This document shows, piece after piece, positions 47,763 to 58,800 of a DNA stretch of 64,000 nt. Under the pieces are notes generated by a model. That model ran no database searches. It saw nothing but the letters and a program-made list of their open reading frames with translations, and was not told the origin of the DNA. Position 1 is the stretch's first letter. Each line of letters opens with the position of its first letter. The position numbers and the translations under genes were made by a program. This stretch comes from Protostelium mycophagum (taxonomy: Eukaryota > Evosea > Variosea > Protosteliida > Protosteliaceae), in contig KV920962.1 of assembly GCA_002081555.1 (NCBI GenBank), positions 1 to 64,000 on the forward strand, read 5' to 3'.

Positions 47763-48178
47763 CATCTCCGCAGTCACTTTGGACAGTTATGCCGGCCAAA
47801 CCTTCTTCGACATGATGATCTCGGAAGTGACCTTCAAGCAGATCAAGGAAGCGGCATCTTCTACAAATCATGTAAATAACAACAAAATAACCCTTTAACT
47901 CAAATTTATATTTTGACATCCCGAAACCAGCTCCGTTTTATAATAAAGTACACAAAATACATTAAAATTTTTGCCATAGTAAGACGCGTTCAAGGGATTT
48001 CAGGGTTAAGTGCAAAATTTGTGATCTACCCAAAAACAAATGGAAATCATAAAGATTCTTATCAATTACAAGCTCACCCAAATTTAAGGTTTAGAAAGCT
48101 CTCTTCTTGCTGCATGATCAGTCACTGCTGTACATGAGACGTGACGTCATCAATAGACAACATGAATTTTCCACAAGT
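47763..48178. other. intergenic, no gene seen
   Basis: About 416 bp between convergent genes. Only short open frames and a poly-A-rich stretch. Confidence 0.4.
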
Positions 48179-48960
48179 TCACCTGTTGCTGCTGTCATCG
48201 TCATATGAACCCTTGTAAAACACCGGTGCATATTCATCTTCTTTCTTCCAGGGAGGTGCATATTTGTTTGGGAGTATGAGACCATCTTTGTCGCCTATGG
48301 GTGTTGTTGTTGTGGACGGATATATTGTGGCAGGAGTGGTTGTTGATATGGATTGAAACATCAATGTGGTTGGAACAGAATGAAGAGCAAGAGCCAATTT
48401 GGGTGCCTCCATAGACGTCCCTGTGGAAAAGCAGAGAGAGAACGGCTTGTTTGTGGAATGTTCAAGAATGGACTCTGCGGGAGCTGATCTGAGCGTCTCA
48501 TAGGTTCCACTCACGAGATTTGCCAAGGAGGTGCTGAGGGATGCATCAGAAATCTGACCGGCTCTTGTTTCTGTCCTGAACGGAATCATTTTACTATGCA
48601 TCACAAGATGACTCACTTCTCTCTCTTATACGGTTGGTTGTTGCGATCATACGTCTCATGCTCTGATTCTGGCTCGATTTTTCTCTTATGAAGGACGGGG
48701 CTGTGTGGGGGAGGGCTGGTTGTGGAGACGTCTCCTGATTGTGTCTGCACGTGAACTGAATTGCTGACACTGCGTGTGTTCTGTCCTATACCAACAATAA
48801 GATCTCAATAGATGCATGAATTGTCTATCAGATCCTCACCAAATGGAAGATCTGGGAAGATTTTTGAGGTTTCCTTCTCTATAGGTTTCTCCTCGTTCAT
48901 CTGCTGATCGTCGGTGCTGTTGAGTTTCAGGGGCGATTGCCAGGCCGTGACGTCTCATGG
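48179..48960 (-). CDS. Ser/Thr-rich low-complexity protein, 5' end unresolved
   Basis: Three exons are readable: KLNSTDDQQMNEEKPIEKE and SKIFPDLPFG (about 48940-48842), then QNTRSVSNSVHVQTQSGD and PPPHSPVLHKRKIEPESEHE (about 48786-48617), then ISDASLSTSLANLVSGTYET through TTTPATIYPSTTTTPIGD, KYAPPWKKEDEYAP and a stop at 48179. KRKIEPES could be a nuclear signal. It is rich in Ser, Thr and Pro, probably disordered. The initiator is upstream and not fixed. No family recognised. Confidence 0.5.
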
Positions 48961-49093
48961 ATTCAGCATTGTGTAACAACATCAGGGTCCGGTCGTTTGA
49001 AAGGACAAAAATTTACAATTAAAAATATGTGTAATCACTTCGGTCTACACTGTTGTGAATGAATCGCTCACCGTTAAAATAAATACTGTTAAT

Positions 49094-50692
49094 TTATTTT
49101 ATTTGCATTTTTGTTGGCGTATCTTGACTCTGTACAAAAGCGGGTGTCCTCCAAGATTCAACCTCCATCCCACCTCTAACTACTGCAATTCTCATGGTGC
49201 TCAAAAGGTTGTGAGCAGCGTTGCTGTGGTCATAGACCCCACCGTTGAAGGCCGCAGTCATGTCTCGTCCGATACCAGATTTGATCATATTGACTCCACC
49301 TCCATTACATTAGAAAATCGTTGAAAATCAATCAAAACTAACTAAAAGAAGTGGTGGATAAGTAGAACATTGAGAACATCAAAGCCTACCAGGATGCGAA
49401 TTCAATATAGAAGATACGTCGTGCACAATCCCCGAGATGAGTACCAGAGGCTCCTTCTTGCTTTTCTCCTCGAATTCTTGGAACTCAATCACCGGCAGTT
49501 TCTCCAGCGGAGTACCCCAGTCCAATTTGACCGACCGCTCGTTTATCTTCTTCTGCTGCATCTGCAGCATCCCCTTCTGTACTTCGTTCTCAGAGAATGT
49601 GAGGAGGTTGTGGGTGAGGTTAAAGAGTGAACAGAACTTGATGAACCACTTGGTTGGGTCGTATTGGTACAGACGGATGGCGTTCCGGTAGTCCGTGGGA
49701 AATTCGTGGTGAAAGTTGTGGTAACCTTAGCTTTTCAATTGAGGTATTGATGGAGAATATCACCCTCTCCGAGAGTTAAGAGGGCAGTTATGAAATGGTT
49801 GCGCGGAGAGTGCCTATCGTCGAAAGGTTGGTCTCCAAGCCAATGAGCGAGAGAATTGACACAGAAAGTGGCATGATGAACTATAACGAGCCTGATAATG
49901 CCAGCGTAAAAATATCCTCCCTGATACTTGTCAATACTATCTACAACGTTGTATATCTCACCATCCAGTCTCCCCAGCCCAATCCTGCGACAAGAGTAGG
50001 AAAAACAAAAGTCATAAAGATGGCAATGGGCAGATAGTATTTGTGTTGCCACATGACCAGCGCATCTACGTTGAGATCTGTGATGTCAGATCTACCAATT
50101 CTCTTGGGGTTTTGTTTCAAAATCATCCAGCCCAAGTGTGCGTACAACAATCCGTTCTGATATTCTTCAGACGAAGTTTGACAAAAAAACTCACGTGTAC
50201 AGCATAGGGGTCCTTGGAAGAGTCTGTGTAGCGATGGTGAGCTCTATGATCACGTGACCACCATTTTATGCTCCCTTCCATCGCGCCCGCACCAGTCAGT
50301 GCCAAAAATAGACGCACGGGGAAGCTCGCACTATAAGATCTATGTGACCATAGTCTGTGATATCTACAACGACTTCAGAATTTCCGAGAAAATGGTGACT
50401 GACCCTGCTGTGATCCCTAGCCCGGTGGCAAAATACCAGATGACGGACCAAATAAATGTGTACAATTGCAATTGTACATTGAATATCGCATAGACTCCGA
50501 CGAGTGGGGGGAGCGTGAGCATGGCAGCATGAAGCCAATTGATCTTCGCGAGGCTATGTGTTCAGTTTGATTACGTCATCAATCATCATACCAATTCTCC
50601 CAGGTCCACTCTTGATCTGCAATGTGAACAGAGGGTTTCCGGTAAGTGTCGTGGTGGACACTCTCGAAGCTGGGTACTGTTGTCTTTTGCAT
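49094..50692 (-). CDS. acyl-CoA delta-9 desaturase with C-terminal cytochrome b5
   Basis: ER membrane stearoyl-CoA desaturase-type enzyme. The chosen start (50692) gives [19 protein letters not shown]; an in-frame upstream ATG at 50747 is also possible. Membrane part: [18 protein letters not shown] and [19 protein letters not shown]. The histidine boxes are HRAHHRYTD, the [21 protein letters not shown] region, and YHNFHHEFP. The C-terminal cytochrome b5 domain has the heme motif HPGG, split by an intron, then [19 protein letters not shown], ending at 49094. The fused b5 layout matches yeast OLE1. About eight exons. Confidence 0.93.
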
Positions 50693-50983
50693 TCTTCTCG
50701 GATTGGTGATATGAGAATTGCCTTTGCAGACACCGATCATTTTCCTCCGCTTTTATCCGCAGGAGGCAGTTCCTCCGTGTCGACGGCTGGAAATCGGAAA
50801 AACTCTTCCGGTTTTTCCGAGGTAAGAGTGTCGATTGTCTGAGATCAGCGCTGGTGATGATGATCACGCCACCATTCACGTGGACGAAGGATATTTTCCG
50901 AAAGATGTTGGAGATCGCGTTGTATTGTTAGAGAGATTTTTAGGATCTGATTTGTGAATTCATATTTCCGATCACTTTGTAAA

Positions 50984-52271
50984 ATGCCTTCCCTTCGCCG
51001 CACCAAGTCGAATGATGACCTCTTTGAAGAAGAACTCCAATCGGCTTCTGCCAGAACTCCATTATTTCAGTCGGTGGAAGCTTTAATGCGAGACGTAGAA
51101 GTCAGGGAAAAGAAATTACAGAAGACAATTGAGATGATGGAGGAGAGTCTGTCCAAATTGAAGTCGAGGATCAAATTGAATGTTGGCGGGAAGATATTTG
51201 AGACCACAAAGAGTACCTTATTGAGTCAGAAGGACACTTATTTCAGCGCTTTACTTCAAAGTGGCCGATGGGAGGTGTGATCATTACATCTTAATCATTT
51301 CTTTTGTAGTATCTGATAAGAGTAGCCAGATGAAGCTGGTGCCTACTTTATTGATCGAAGCCCGGTGTACTTTAAAATCATTTTGGAATTTTTGAGAGAT
51401 GGAAACTTGATCACATCACGTTTAAATGAAGAAGAGATAGAGAAGCTGCGTAGAGAGCTCGATTACTACCAAATACGTGCTGAGGTCTGGCTTTCTCACG
51501 ATCTAATACTGTTATGTCCTTTATTGATGTCATCAGCCAAAACTAAAGCAAAAATTGAGGCCAGCAATTAGTCCAATCATGACAGGTCATCATGCCGATT
51601 TGATTGAGAAGTGGACGAGTAAAAAGTTTGGAAAGCTGTTATACAGAGCTTCTAAGCACGGTTTTGCCGCTGAAAAATTCCATGAATTTTCAGATAATAA
51701 GGTGAGACATCTCACTTATTTGATATGATATCATTCAACTTCATATGAACTGGAAAGAGGAGTTTGGTGCTTCTTTAAAAGTTTATAAAAGGATTTTAGC
51801 TAGCGCTATGCCATATGAAAATGACTGAAGTAAATCTACAATAACAATGTCACACGATTTGTTTTACAATGACAATCATCAGAAAATGAAGACGTGCAGG
51901 GACCAACATTAGTCATCATACAATCACATGAAGGCTATGTCTTTGGTGGTTACGCCTCCTCTTCTTGGACTTGTGACCACATGACCATCGATGCGCCAGA
52001 ATCGTTCGTCTACACTCTTGTAAATCCTCACGAGATCCCGCCCACGAAATATTTGTACAAAGAGAAAAAGAATTGTCTTTTTGGGAGCATTTATTGCGGC
52101 CCAAATTTCGGCCACGTGGCTCTCGCGGTCTCGTCGCATTCCAATGCGAATAAGATGTCGCACAGTTATCTCAGTGTCAAATGTGAAGATATCGTGGGGA
52201 AAGGGGACGAGACATTCACCGGGGACCGACATTTTACAACGAGGGAAATCGAAGTCTATGAGATGCAATAA
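50984..52271 (+). CDS. BTB/POZ (T1) plus TLDc domain protein
   Basis: The start MPSLRRTKSNDDLFEEE leads to a coiled coil (VREKKLQKTIEMMEESLSKL). A T1-type BTB domain follows (LNVGGKIFETTKSTLL, DTYFSALLQSGRWE, GAYFIDRSPVYFKIILEFLR). The TLDc domain runs from LIEKWTSKKFGKLLYRASKHG through GPTLVIIQSHEGYVFGGYAS and NCLFGSIYCGPNFGH, with the usual YLSVKCEDIVGKGDE segment, ending at 52271. BTB-TLDc proteins are common in amoebae; TLDc proteins bind V-ATPase or protect against oxidative stress in animals. BTB suggests a cullin-3 adaptor or oligomerisation. Five exons. Confidence 0.9.
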
Positions 52272-52794
52272 ATGGATGACTCGTTGTAGACCCGAAGAAA
52301 TTTCTCATTCTTTTTTTGGGTGATCAGCATAAACCCAGGCGCACAATCCCACCACCTGCTTCAACGTGAAAACCCTCTGCCAGTGTAATTTTTGTACACC
52401 AGTACTTCATTGCTGTAGACGGATCATGGCTCAAGAAGACGAAAGAATGAGGCAAAAAATGTTTTGTTGTGAATAGATGAGCAACAACCACTGATTGATG
52501 AGATCCAAAGCAAAGGTGGTTTCGAGTTTCATGGAAATGGGAAGGTTCTTTCTACAATGAGATATAGACAGAAAAATGAACGTAAAACATTGACAAGAGT
52601 TCTTTACATACAACCTGCAAAAGTTTTGATCATTAATATTGAGCCGATCGATCACACTCCCAAAAGCTTCACTAGTAATTACGGTTGTTTACTCTCCAAT
52701 TTCACAGAGAATCATGAGATTAATGCATGGCAAGGAAAAAATCAACCGAGTAAATCGATTTACACCCGGACCAAAAACATAATAATACAGCCAC
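52272..52794. other. intergenic with an unplaced open frame
   Basis: A frame from about 52452 to 52801 reads LIDEIQSKGGFEFHGNGKV and VLIINIEPIDHTPKSF before a stop that overlaps the next gene's ATG. It has no in-frame start and no clear donor. The 20-bp block TTTCATGGAAATGGGAAGGT at 52527 is also found at 54991 in the F-box gene, so part may be a duplicated fragment. Confidence 0.35.
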
Positions 52795-55291
52795 ATGGAT
52801 GATGAAGAGGCTGGCAGGTCTGTTGCCCCTTTATCATTGACACTGAATATAGCAGATGATCAACAACCACTGAATTATAAGAGGACAGTGCCATCACAGA
52901 TTCGTTTTGACGAACTTCCACAAGAGACACTGGAGAATATTGTCGCACTCACAATCGATGATGATGAGACTATTAACACAGAAAAGTTTGGCAGTCTTCG
53001 CGCTCTGGTGAGTTGTCATCAACAACAAATCTAATGATTCACTCCAGCTATTTGTGAATCGAAGTCTCCATCAGACTGTATTGCCGATCTATCTCAGAGT
53101 ATTTTACGATGAAGTGAAGGGAAGCGCTCAGGGAGACTTTCCTTGGAGCCACTTCGCAGCCTATCCTGAGAGGGCACAACACGTCAGACATTTATGCATA
53201 GACGCCAGACAAACGATGTCTGATTTCTCTCCACAATTGGGCCACTGCCTCGCACACTTTGATCAGCTCCAATCCTTTCGATTGAAAGGAAACATTAGCA
53301 CTCTTCTGCCCCTGATCAAGACGGATCATCTCACGACTGTATCACTGAATATCTCTAGGGTGAGTATCTCAAAGTGTGAGGTTGCCTGCAGAGCTGCATC
53401 TGATCTCCACATCAAAAAATATCCATTTCACTCCATGCTCACACTGATCATCATCAGTTTTTGAGGAAGTGAGCTGCCACGTCATAGATCTTTCTGACTC
53501 GTTGTAGAAGGATGAGCCACCTCATCACACCTCGTCTGCGTGTTCTTGAGATGAATTTGGACACGGCTCTGTATGGTAAGAAACTCCTTGTTTGAAATAT
53601 TTTTTGACCATTAAAATTCTTCTGTGCCGCAGAAATTTCACAGAAACTTCATGGAATTATGCATCTCATGACTCCACGGCATTACGGTAGTAACCGTAAT
53701 TACCAAACATAATTGCGGTTTCTTACCGCGATCCAAGTCAGCACTCTTCAATAAATATTTCAAATGAAATTCAAATGAAATTCCAATGAAATCTCAGGAA
53801 CACAAGACAAGGAAGTGCCTTTCGGGGACATTTCGTTCGTAGTATCATTGAGGAGATGTCAGAACTTGGAAGAATTATTCATCAGCGAGGTTTTCCTCGA
53901 CGCTTTTGCTGGTTTGACGTGAATAGATTTTTTATGTCTAAAAAACACTGAAAGTGGCAAGGCACACATTACTTTTCTTCAAACAAAAATACCCACCAAT
54001 AAATAATTTCTTCTGGGAAAATGAAATGACTAGTTGTAGATTCCCAAGATTACGTAAATTCGGAGCGAATTATATTCATTCCAAGAAAAGGAAGGAAGGA
54101 CCCCCCACCTTGTCTGATTTTTTTTCCCGCCATCCAAGCATACAGGATTTATCCATCAGAATTTATTTTAATGATGAGGAAGTAAGATGGTACAACAACG
54201 TTATGATGATTCAAGATGCATGATGCAACATCTCGAAAGAACAATCAGTGACCTCATGTAATCATCTAAGCCATTGTAGTTTGAGGGTGATGTACTTCCA
54301 AATTTGGAAGTTGTGGCAATATCTTGCAAATATCTGAGTTGGCTGACTTCCCCCATGTCCAATGGTGAGTTTTCAGTAATCTCATTCCACTCATCGTGTG
54401 GACAAGCTCAGAAATTTCCAGGAAAATATAGACCCATAAGACAGCTGACTCCATACACTTGCATAAGGTTTCACGGAGACCAGATATGGACCGGATTCAT
54501 GAAAAGGATGTCTACAATAACCCACTTAAGGTCAAGTCCCAGTGACATCTACAACGACTGAGATTTATAGTCAAGTGAAATTTGATTTTTCTAAGGGAAA
54601 GTATCTTCCTCCAAATATCAAGAAGATCTCTGGCACAGTTTCCACTCAAAAGTGTCCCACAGAGGTCAGTTTTACAGCGTTGTAGGTTCCCAAAAAAAGC
54701 AAATCCCCGCCAAAATCGCTATTTCAAAATTTGAACAAAAACAGAAGATGGAATCTACAACTCTCGAAGAGGCAGAGCTGCAAGTCCCAACGTTTGAAGA
54801 TTTTGGAGACGAGACCGAAAGAGGCTGGGTAGTGTCTCGTTACGCTTCTCATTGGTTTACGACCTGCCCAGAACTGCGCACGATCAAAATAGTACGAAGA
54901 TCCGACGGAGCTTCGGCGAAATTTGATAGAGAGTCATGCACTATAGAGGGGAGATCCACGGACCGTGGCAAAGAGACAGTGTTTTCAATTTCATGGAAAT
55001 GGGAAGGTTTGTTTTATATTTGCATTTTATTGTCGACGAGTTGCTCAGAGTTAGATTCGAGTTTGCATAGAAAGGAAACACCAAGTCCAGTGTTTCGATG
55101 AGTAATCACTGATGTCATCAGATGGGATCATTGTGCCAACAGACCCTCACCTTTGGGGACCGTCTCTGTACCCTCCAGAGAAACTTTTTTTTGAGTTTGG
55201 AGAGATAGACGAAGAATATGATGACGAAGAGCATGACAAAGAGCATGAAGACGATGAATCTGACCTTTCTCCTCTGTATATGATATCATAA
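52795..55291 (+). CDS. F-box/LRR-like protein with acidic tail
   Basis: Starts MDDEEAGRSVAPLSLTL. An F-box-like helix set (RFDELPQETLENIVALT) is followed by LFVNRSLHQTVLPIYLRVFY. Leucine-rich segments follow (FRLKGNISTLLPLIKTDHL, LITPRLRVLEMNLDTALYG, RCQNLEELFISEVFLDAF, FPRLRKFGANYIHSK, HPSIQDLSIRIYF, LPNLEVVAISCKYLSWL). The last exon, joined at 55120, gives GPSLYPPEKLFFEF and a strongly acidic tail (EEYDDEEHDKEHEDDESD), with the stop at 55291. Probably an SCF ubiquitin-ligase adaptor; F-box identity is by pattern only. About nine exons. Confidence 0.6.
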
Positions 55292-55304
55292 AGTTGGATA
55301 CATA

Positions 55305-55395
55305 CTGTAGGATGATGTTCAAGAGTTTGAGATAGTGTCACTTGTTGCGTCTGTTTGTAGTTTGGAAGTAGTTGCTTAGTGACCAGATCGTGTCA
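55305..55395 (-). pseudogene. duplicated fragment of a ULK4 exon
   Basis: About 37 bp ending GACCAGATC (about 55350-55387) match 56774-56811 exactly or nearly so, and the flank TGTAGGATGATGTT..GAG also matches near 56715. The source is an internal exon of the ULK4 gene, 1.4 kb away, in the same orientation. The fragment sits just past the F-box gene's stop and cannot encode the protein. Confidence 0.7.
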
Positions 55396-55471
55396 GAGTG
55401 ATACGTAGAATCTGATCAGTTTTCTCTTGATGAATCGATAGCGGTGTACATTTGTCAGTCATTTATTTTCA

Positions 55472-55840
55472 ATGATCCAGCCCTCGTCGTCATCACTCGA
55501 TTCGGACTCATATACTTTGAGCCCATCTCTCGGTTTGAGTAAATCAATCTCCATCATAAGAGCCCAAACACGATCAAGACTGTTGACAAAAGTTGGCCAA
55601 AAATTTCAAAGCTGGTGTCGCCATTTCACGTTGATTTCTTGGACACTATACCCTTTTCGCATCTATCTTTTGCCTCTTAGTTTCAGCCATCTGAAGCGAA
55701 ACAAAAAATCTCTCTTTAGCTTTAATGTATTATATTCTTTAAATCTGATTTCCATCACAATAAGTACTGACGAACAATGTTGCATCAAATCAAGACAAAA
55801 CACAATAAATGTGAGCAGACAAAGTTTATGCAAAGTTTAA
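55472..55840 (+). CDS. doubtful 122-residue open frame
   Basis: A continuous frame starting MIQPSSSSLDSDSYTLSPSL lies between two convergent genes. It is Ser-rich, then hydrophobic and basic. No family, no splice support, and the second half looks AT-rich like a 3' region. It could be a small unknown gene. Confidence 0.22.
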   Translation: MIQPSSSSLDSDSYTLSPSLGLSKSISIIRAQTRSRLLTKVGQKFQSWCRHFTLISWTLYPFRIYLLPLSFSHLKRNKKSLFSFNVLYSLNLISITISTDEQCCIKSRQNTINVSRQSLCKV

Positions 55841-55886
55841 CGTTAGATGGTTGTGAAATGAATAACTCCGTTGTACAAGCACAAGA

Positions 55887-58800
55887 TTATATTGCTGCGA
55901 GCAGCTCAGATACAAGTGGGTCTGATTTCACTGATCTGATACTCTTAACAGCCTTCAATAACTCCCCCTCTTTCCGCAGTTGTTGGGCGACGCTGCCATT
56001 TGTTGTCACGATCTCCTTCAGCACAGTCAAGAGGGATTTCTGCACGCTTGGTGTTGATTTGAGCAGCGTGTTTGTGAAAGTGGTGATGTTGGATGAGCCG
56101 ATGAGGAGTAATGCGTGTGTGGCGCTCCCATAAAGTGATACGAGTAGGGCAAGGCATTTACCTGACTTGTCAGATTTTCAAGAGTCTTGTTGCTTGGAAA
56201 GTGCGGCTAAATCAAGATGTATTTTTGTTTTGCCAACACAGTTTGAGACACAACCCCAACGATTTTTGTTTGAAAAACTTCTAAAACTCACATGATTTTT
56301 CTGTGACCACAAGATCTTGGTGCGTCAACAACCGCAAGAATATGCCCGTATGTTCAATGATTGGTTGGTTGTGCAGCAGATACTGGCTTCCCTTCGCCCC
56401 GCTGCAGTGCACAAGCAAGCTGTAGATGATATCTAACACTGGTTCTAAAAAAAAATCGACCATCTTGTTGTAGGCATAATCCAGTACTGTACAAACTTTC
56501 TTCACAATACCTGAAGGAGTAAGTCTCTACAACAGCGATGGAACTCACCCAGCTCGTAGACGATGTGCTTGTCTATATCTGCTGACTCTGCGATCCTCCG
56601 TATCAACCTTACATTATGCACGTTGTTGTTTGGATGGTCCAGCTGAAAAAATTTGAAGAAAAATGGGATGAGTGACAACTTGTTGACCACAGCTAAAAAG
56701 GCGGGATTCTTCTGTAGGATGATGTTAAGGAGCTTGAGACCGAAGGCGGGGATGGGGTCCTCGTCTGTCAGTATGTGTTTGTAGTTTGGAAGTAGTTGCT
56801 TAGTGACCAGATCATGAAGTTGCCGCGTCACAATGATGTTGGGAGTGGCAGGCTGGAATTTTCAGAGAAACTTGTGGGAAATTTCCGGTATTGTTTTGAT
56901 ATAATAGTCATAGTGTTGTTTTAGCGTTGTTAGCAAAATAAGATAAAATCTCACATTGTAGATGTTTGGTTTCGACATAAACTCCGTCAGCATGTCGATG
57001 AAGATCTTCAGACACAAGAACCTCGTGTCACCGTTCTCACTCTTCAATAGCACGACCAGAGGTGGCAGTAATCTCATGATGATGTCTTCATGATGGTCGT
57101 TTAAGATGGTACTGTTCTGTCAAGAAATCAGTTTAATTCATTGAACTGTGGTGTTTGTCTACACTTTGACTCTACCATGAGGTGTGTTTCACTTTTTGGA
57201 AGCCAACAATCCCACAAAAATCATCAGTAAAGCACAACCACTTGGCAAAGCCATTCGAAGCGTTTCTAGGTGCGTTTTGCATTAAAAATCTATCGAGTTT
57301 ACCTGCGAAATGGCTTCGAGCGTGAGCAGAGTTTGGTTCTTGAACTCATCGGGTGTCAAAAATGACAGCTCCTCCACATTAGACAGATAGAATGATAGTT
57401 CCGTGATGAGTTGTGTGTTCATCACTCTGGGTCTGAACACTGATGACGTCATCAGGTGCAGTACGAGGGGTAGGTAGCGTAAGTCCTCCTACAAATTTCA
57501 GGTATAAACATGACGTCTGAATATTAATGAAGAATAAGTCGGCGTCAAAGACGCCAATCAAAATTACATTTTGATGCTTCAAATGTCGTCTAGATCATGA
57601 ATGACCTACCTTCAAATTTATGACGGTTGCGTTGCCGCCAGGCCGGATTTTTGCTTCGTTCAACTGCCTCACGTTTTCTGAGATCCTGGCCGTTATGACC
57701 GGAACCAACTCAATCACAGATTGTGCGAAGGTTCTTATGCAGTTTTTGACGTACATGTCTGTACATCAGTTGGATCTTCTGACAAGATGACGTCATTTAG
57801 TTCCTTGTCGACAAACAAATGTCGACACTTCGTATCATTGACGTGATCTTTTACCATTCATAACCGAGTGATCGCGGTATGAAGATCTCACCTTTGTCTT
57901 TCCAAATTCTATCGATCGTCTGGAGGATCTTCAAATCACAAGCTTGTATCAGGAGCAGAGGGGCTACACGCGTGACAAAGTTGAGAGCTAAGAGGGCTTT
58001 GCCTTTGATGACTGGCTGTGTGTGTTGCATCAGGAACATAATACTGTATATGTTCAGTGAATGAGTGCATTTTGATCCAAAGTTTAATCTGAGATTTTGC
58101 TGCGACGAAATGATCCTGAGGAAATGATCGATCAAAACTGAAGACAATCGATTTGGCGGGAAACTCACGTGGGAACTATGGAGTCATCATCTATAAATAG
58201 AGCCTGTACACTAGGTGGTCCTTGGTGCAGTGTGAGGTTCAATAAATTGAGCCATGACTGTTGTATCTTGTGATTCGCTTCCTTCGCACCTGAAAAATGA
58301 ATAAATTTAAATTCAAATTTCTTTTTACCAAATGTTTATTTTCAAAAGAAGTTCTTGAATAATTTTTAAAAATTGAAGTTATAATACAAGTTGGAATTAT
58401 ACCTTCCAGCACAATCTTAACGTCTGTCTTCTCTAGAAGTGAGAACAAAAAGCTGGAATGGTGTCTGCACACTCTCGCAAAGGCACACCCGGCAATAACC
58501 TAATATGTTCAGAAAAAACGTGAAATTTCACTGAAATTTCACCCTCAGTGAGTCCTTCTTGGCTGAATTGAAAATCTCAAACAATGAATAGGCCATCTAA
58601 ATATATAAATATCCATTAAAACATATCGACCATCTACAACTCACCTCTTGTGTGGTGAAATGGTTCAAGAATTTGGAATTGGAGAGGGCAATCTACAACA
58701 CATTAAAATACTATTAAATTAATAATTCGAAAGCAGAGTTTTGGAAGAACAGTTTCAGGGCTTTTACATCATGTCTGCCGCGAAACAAATCGGTGACTCA

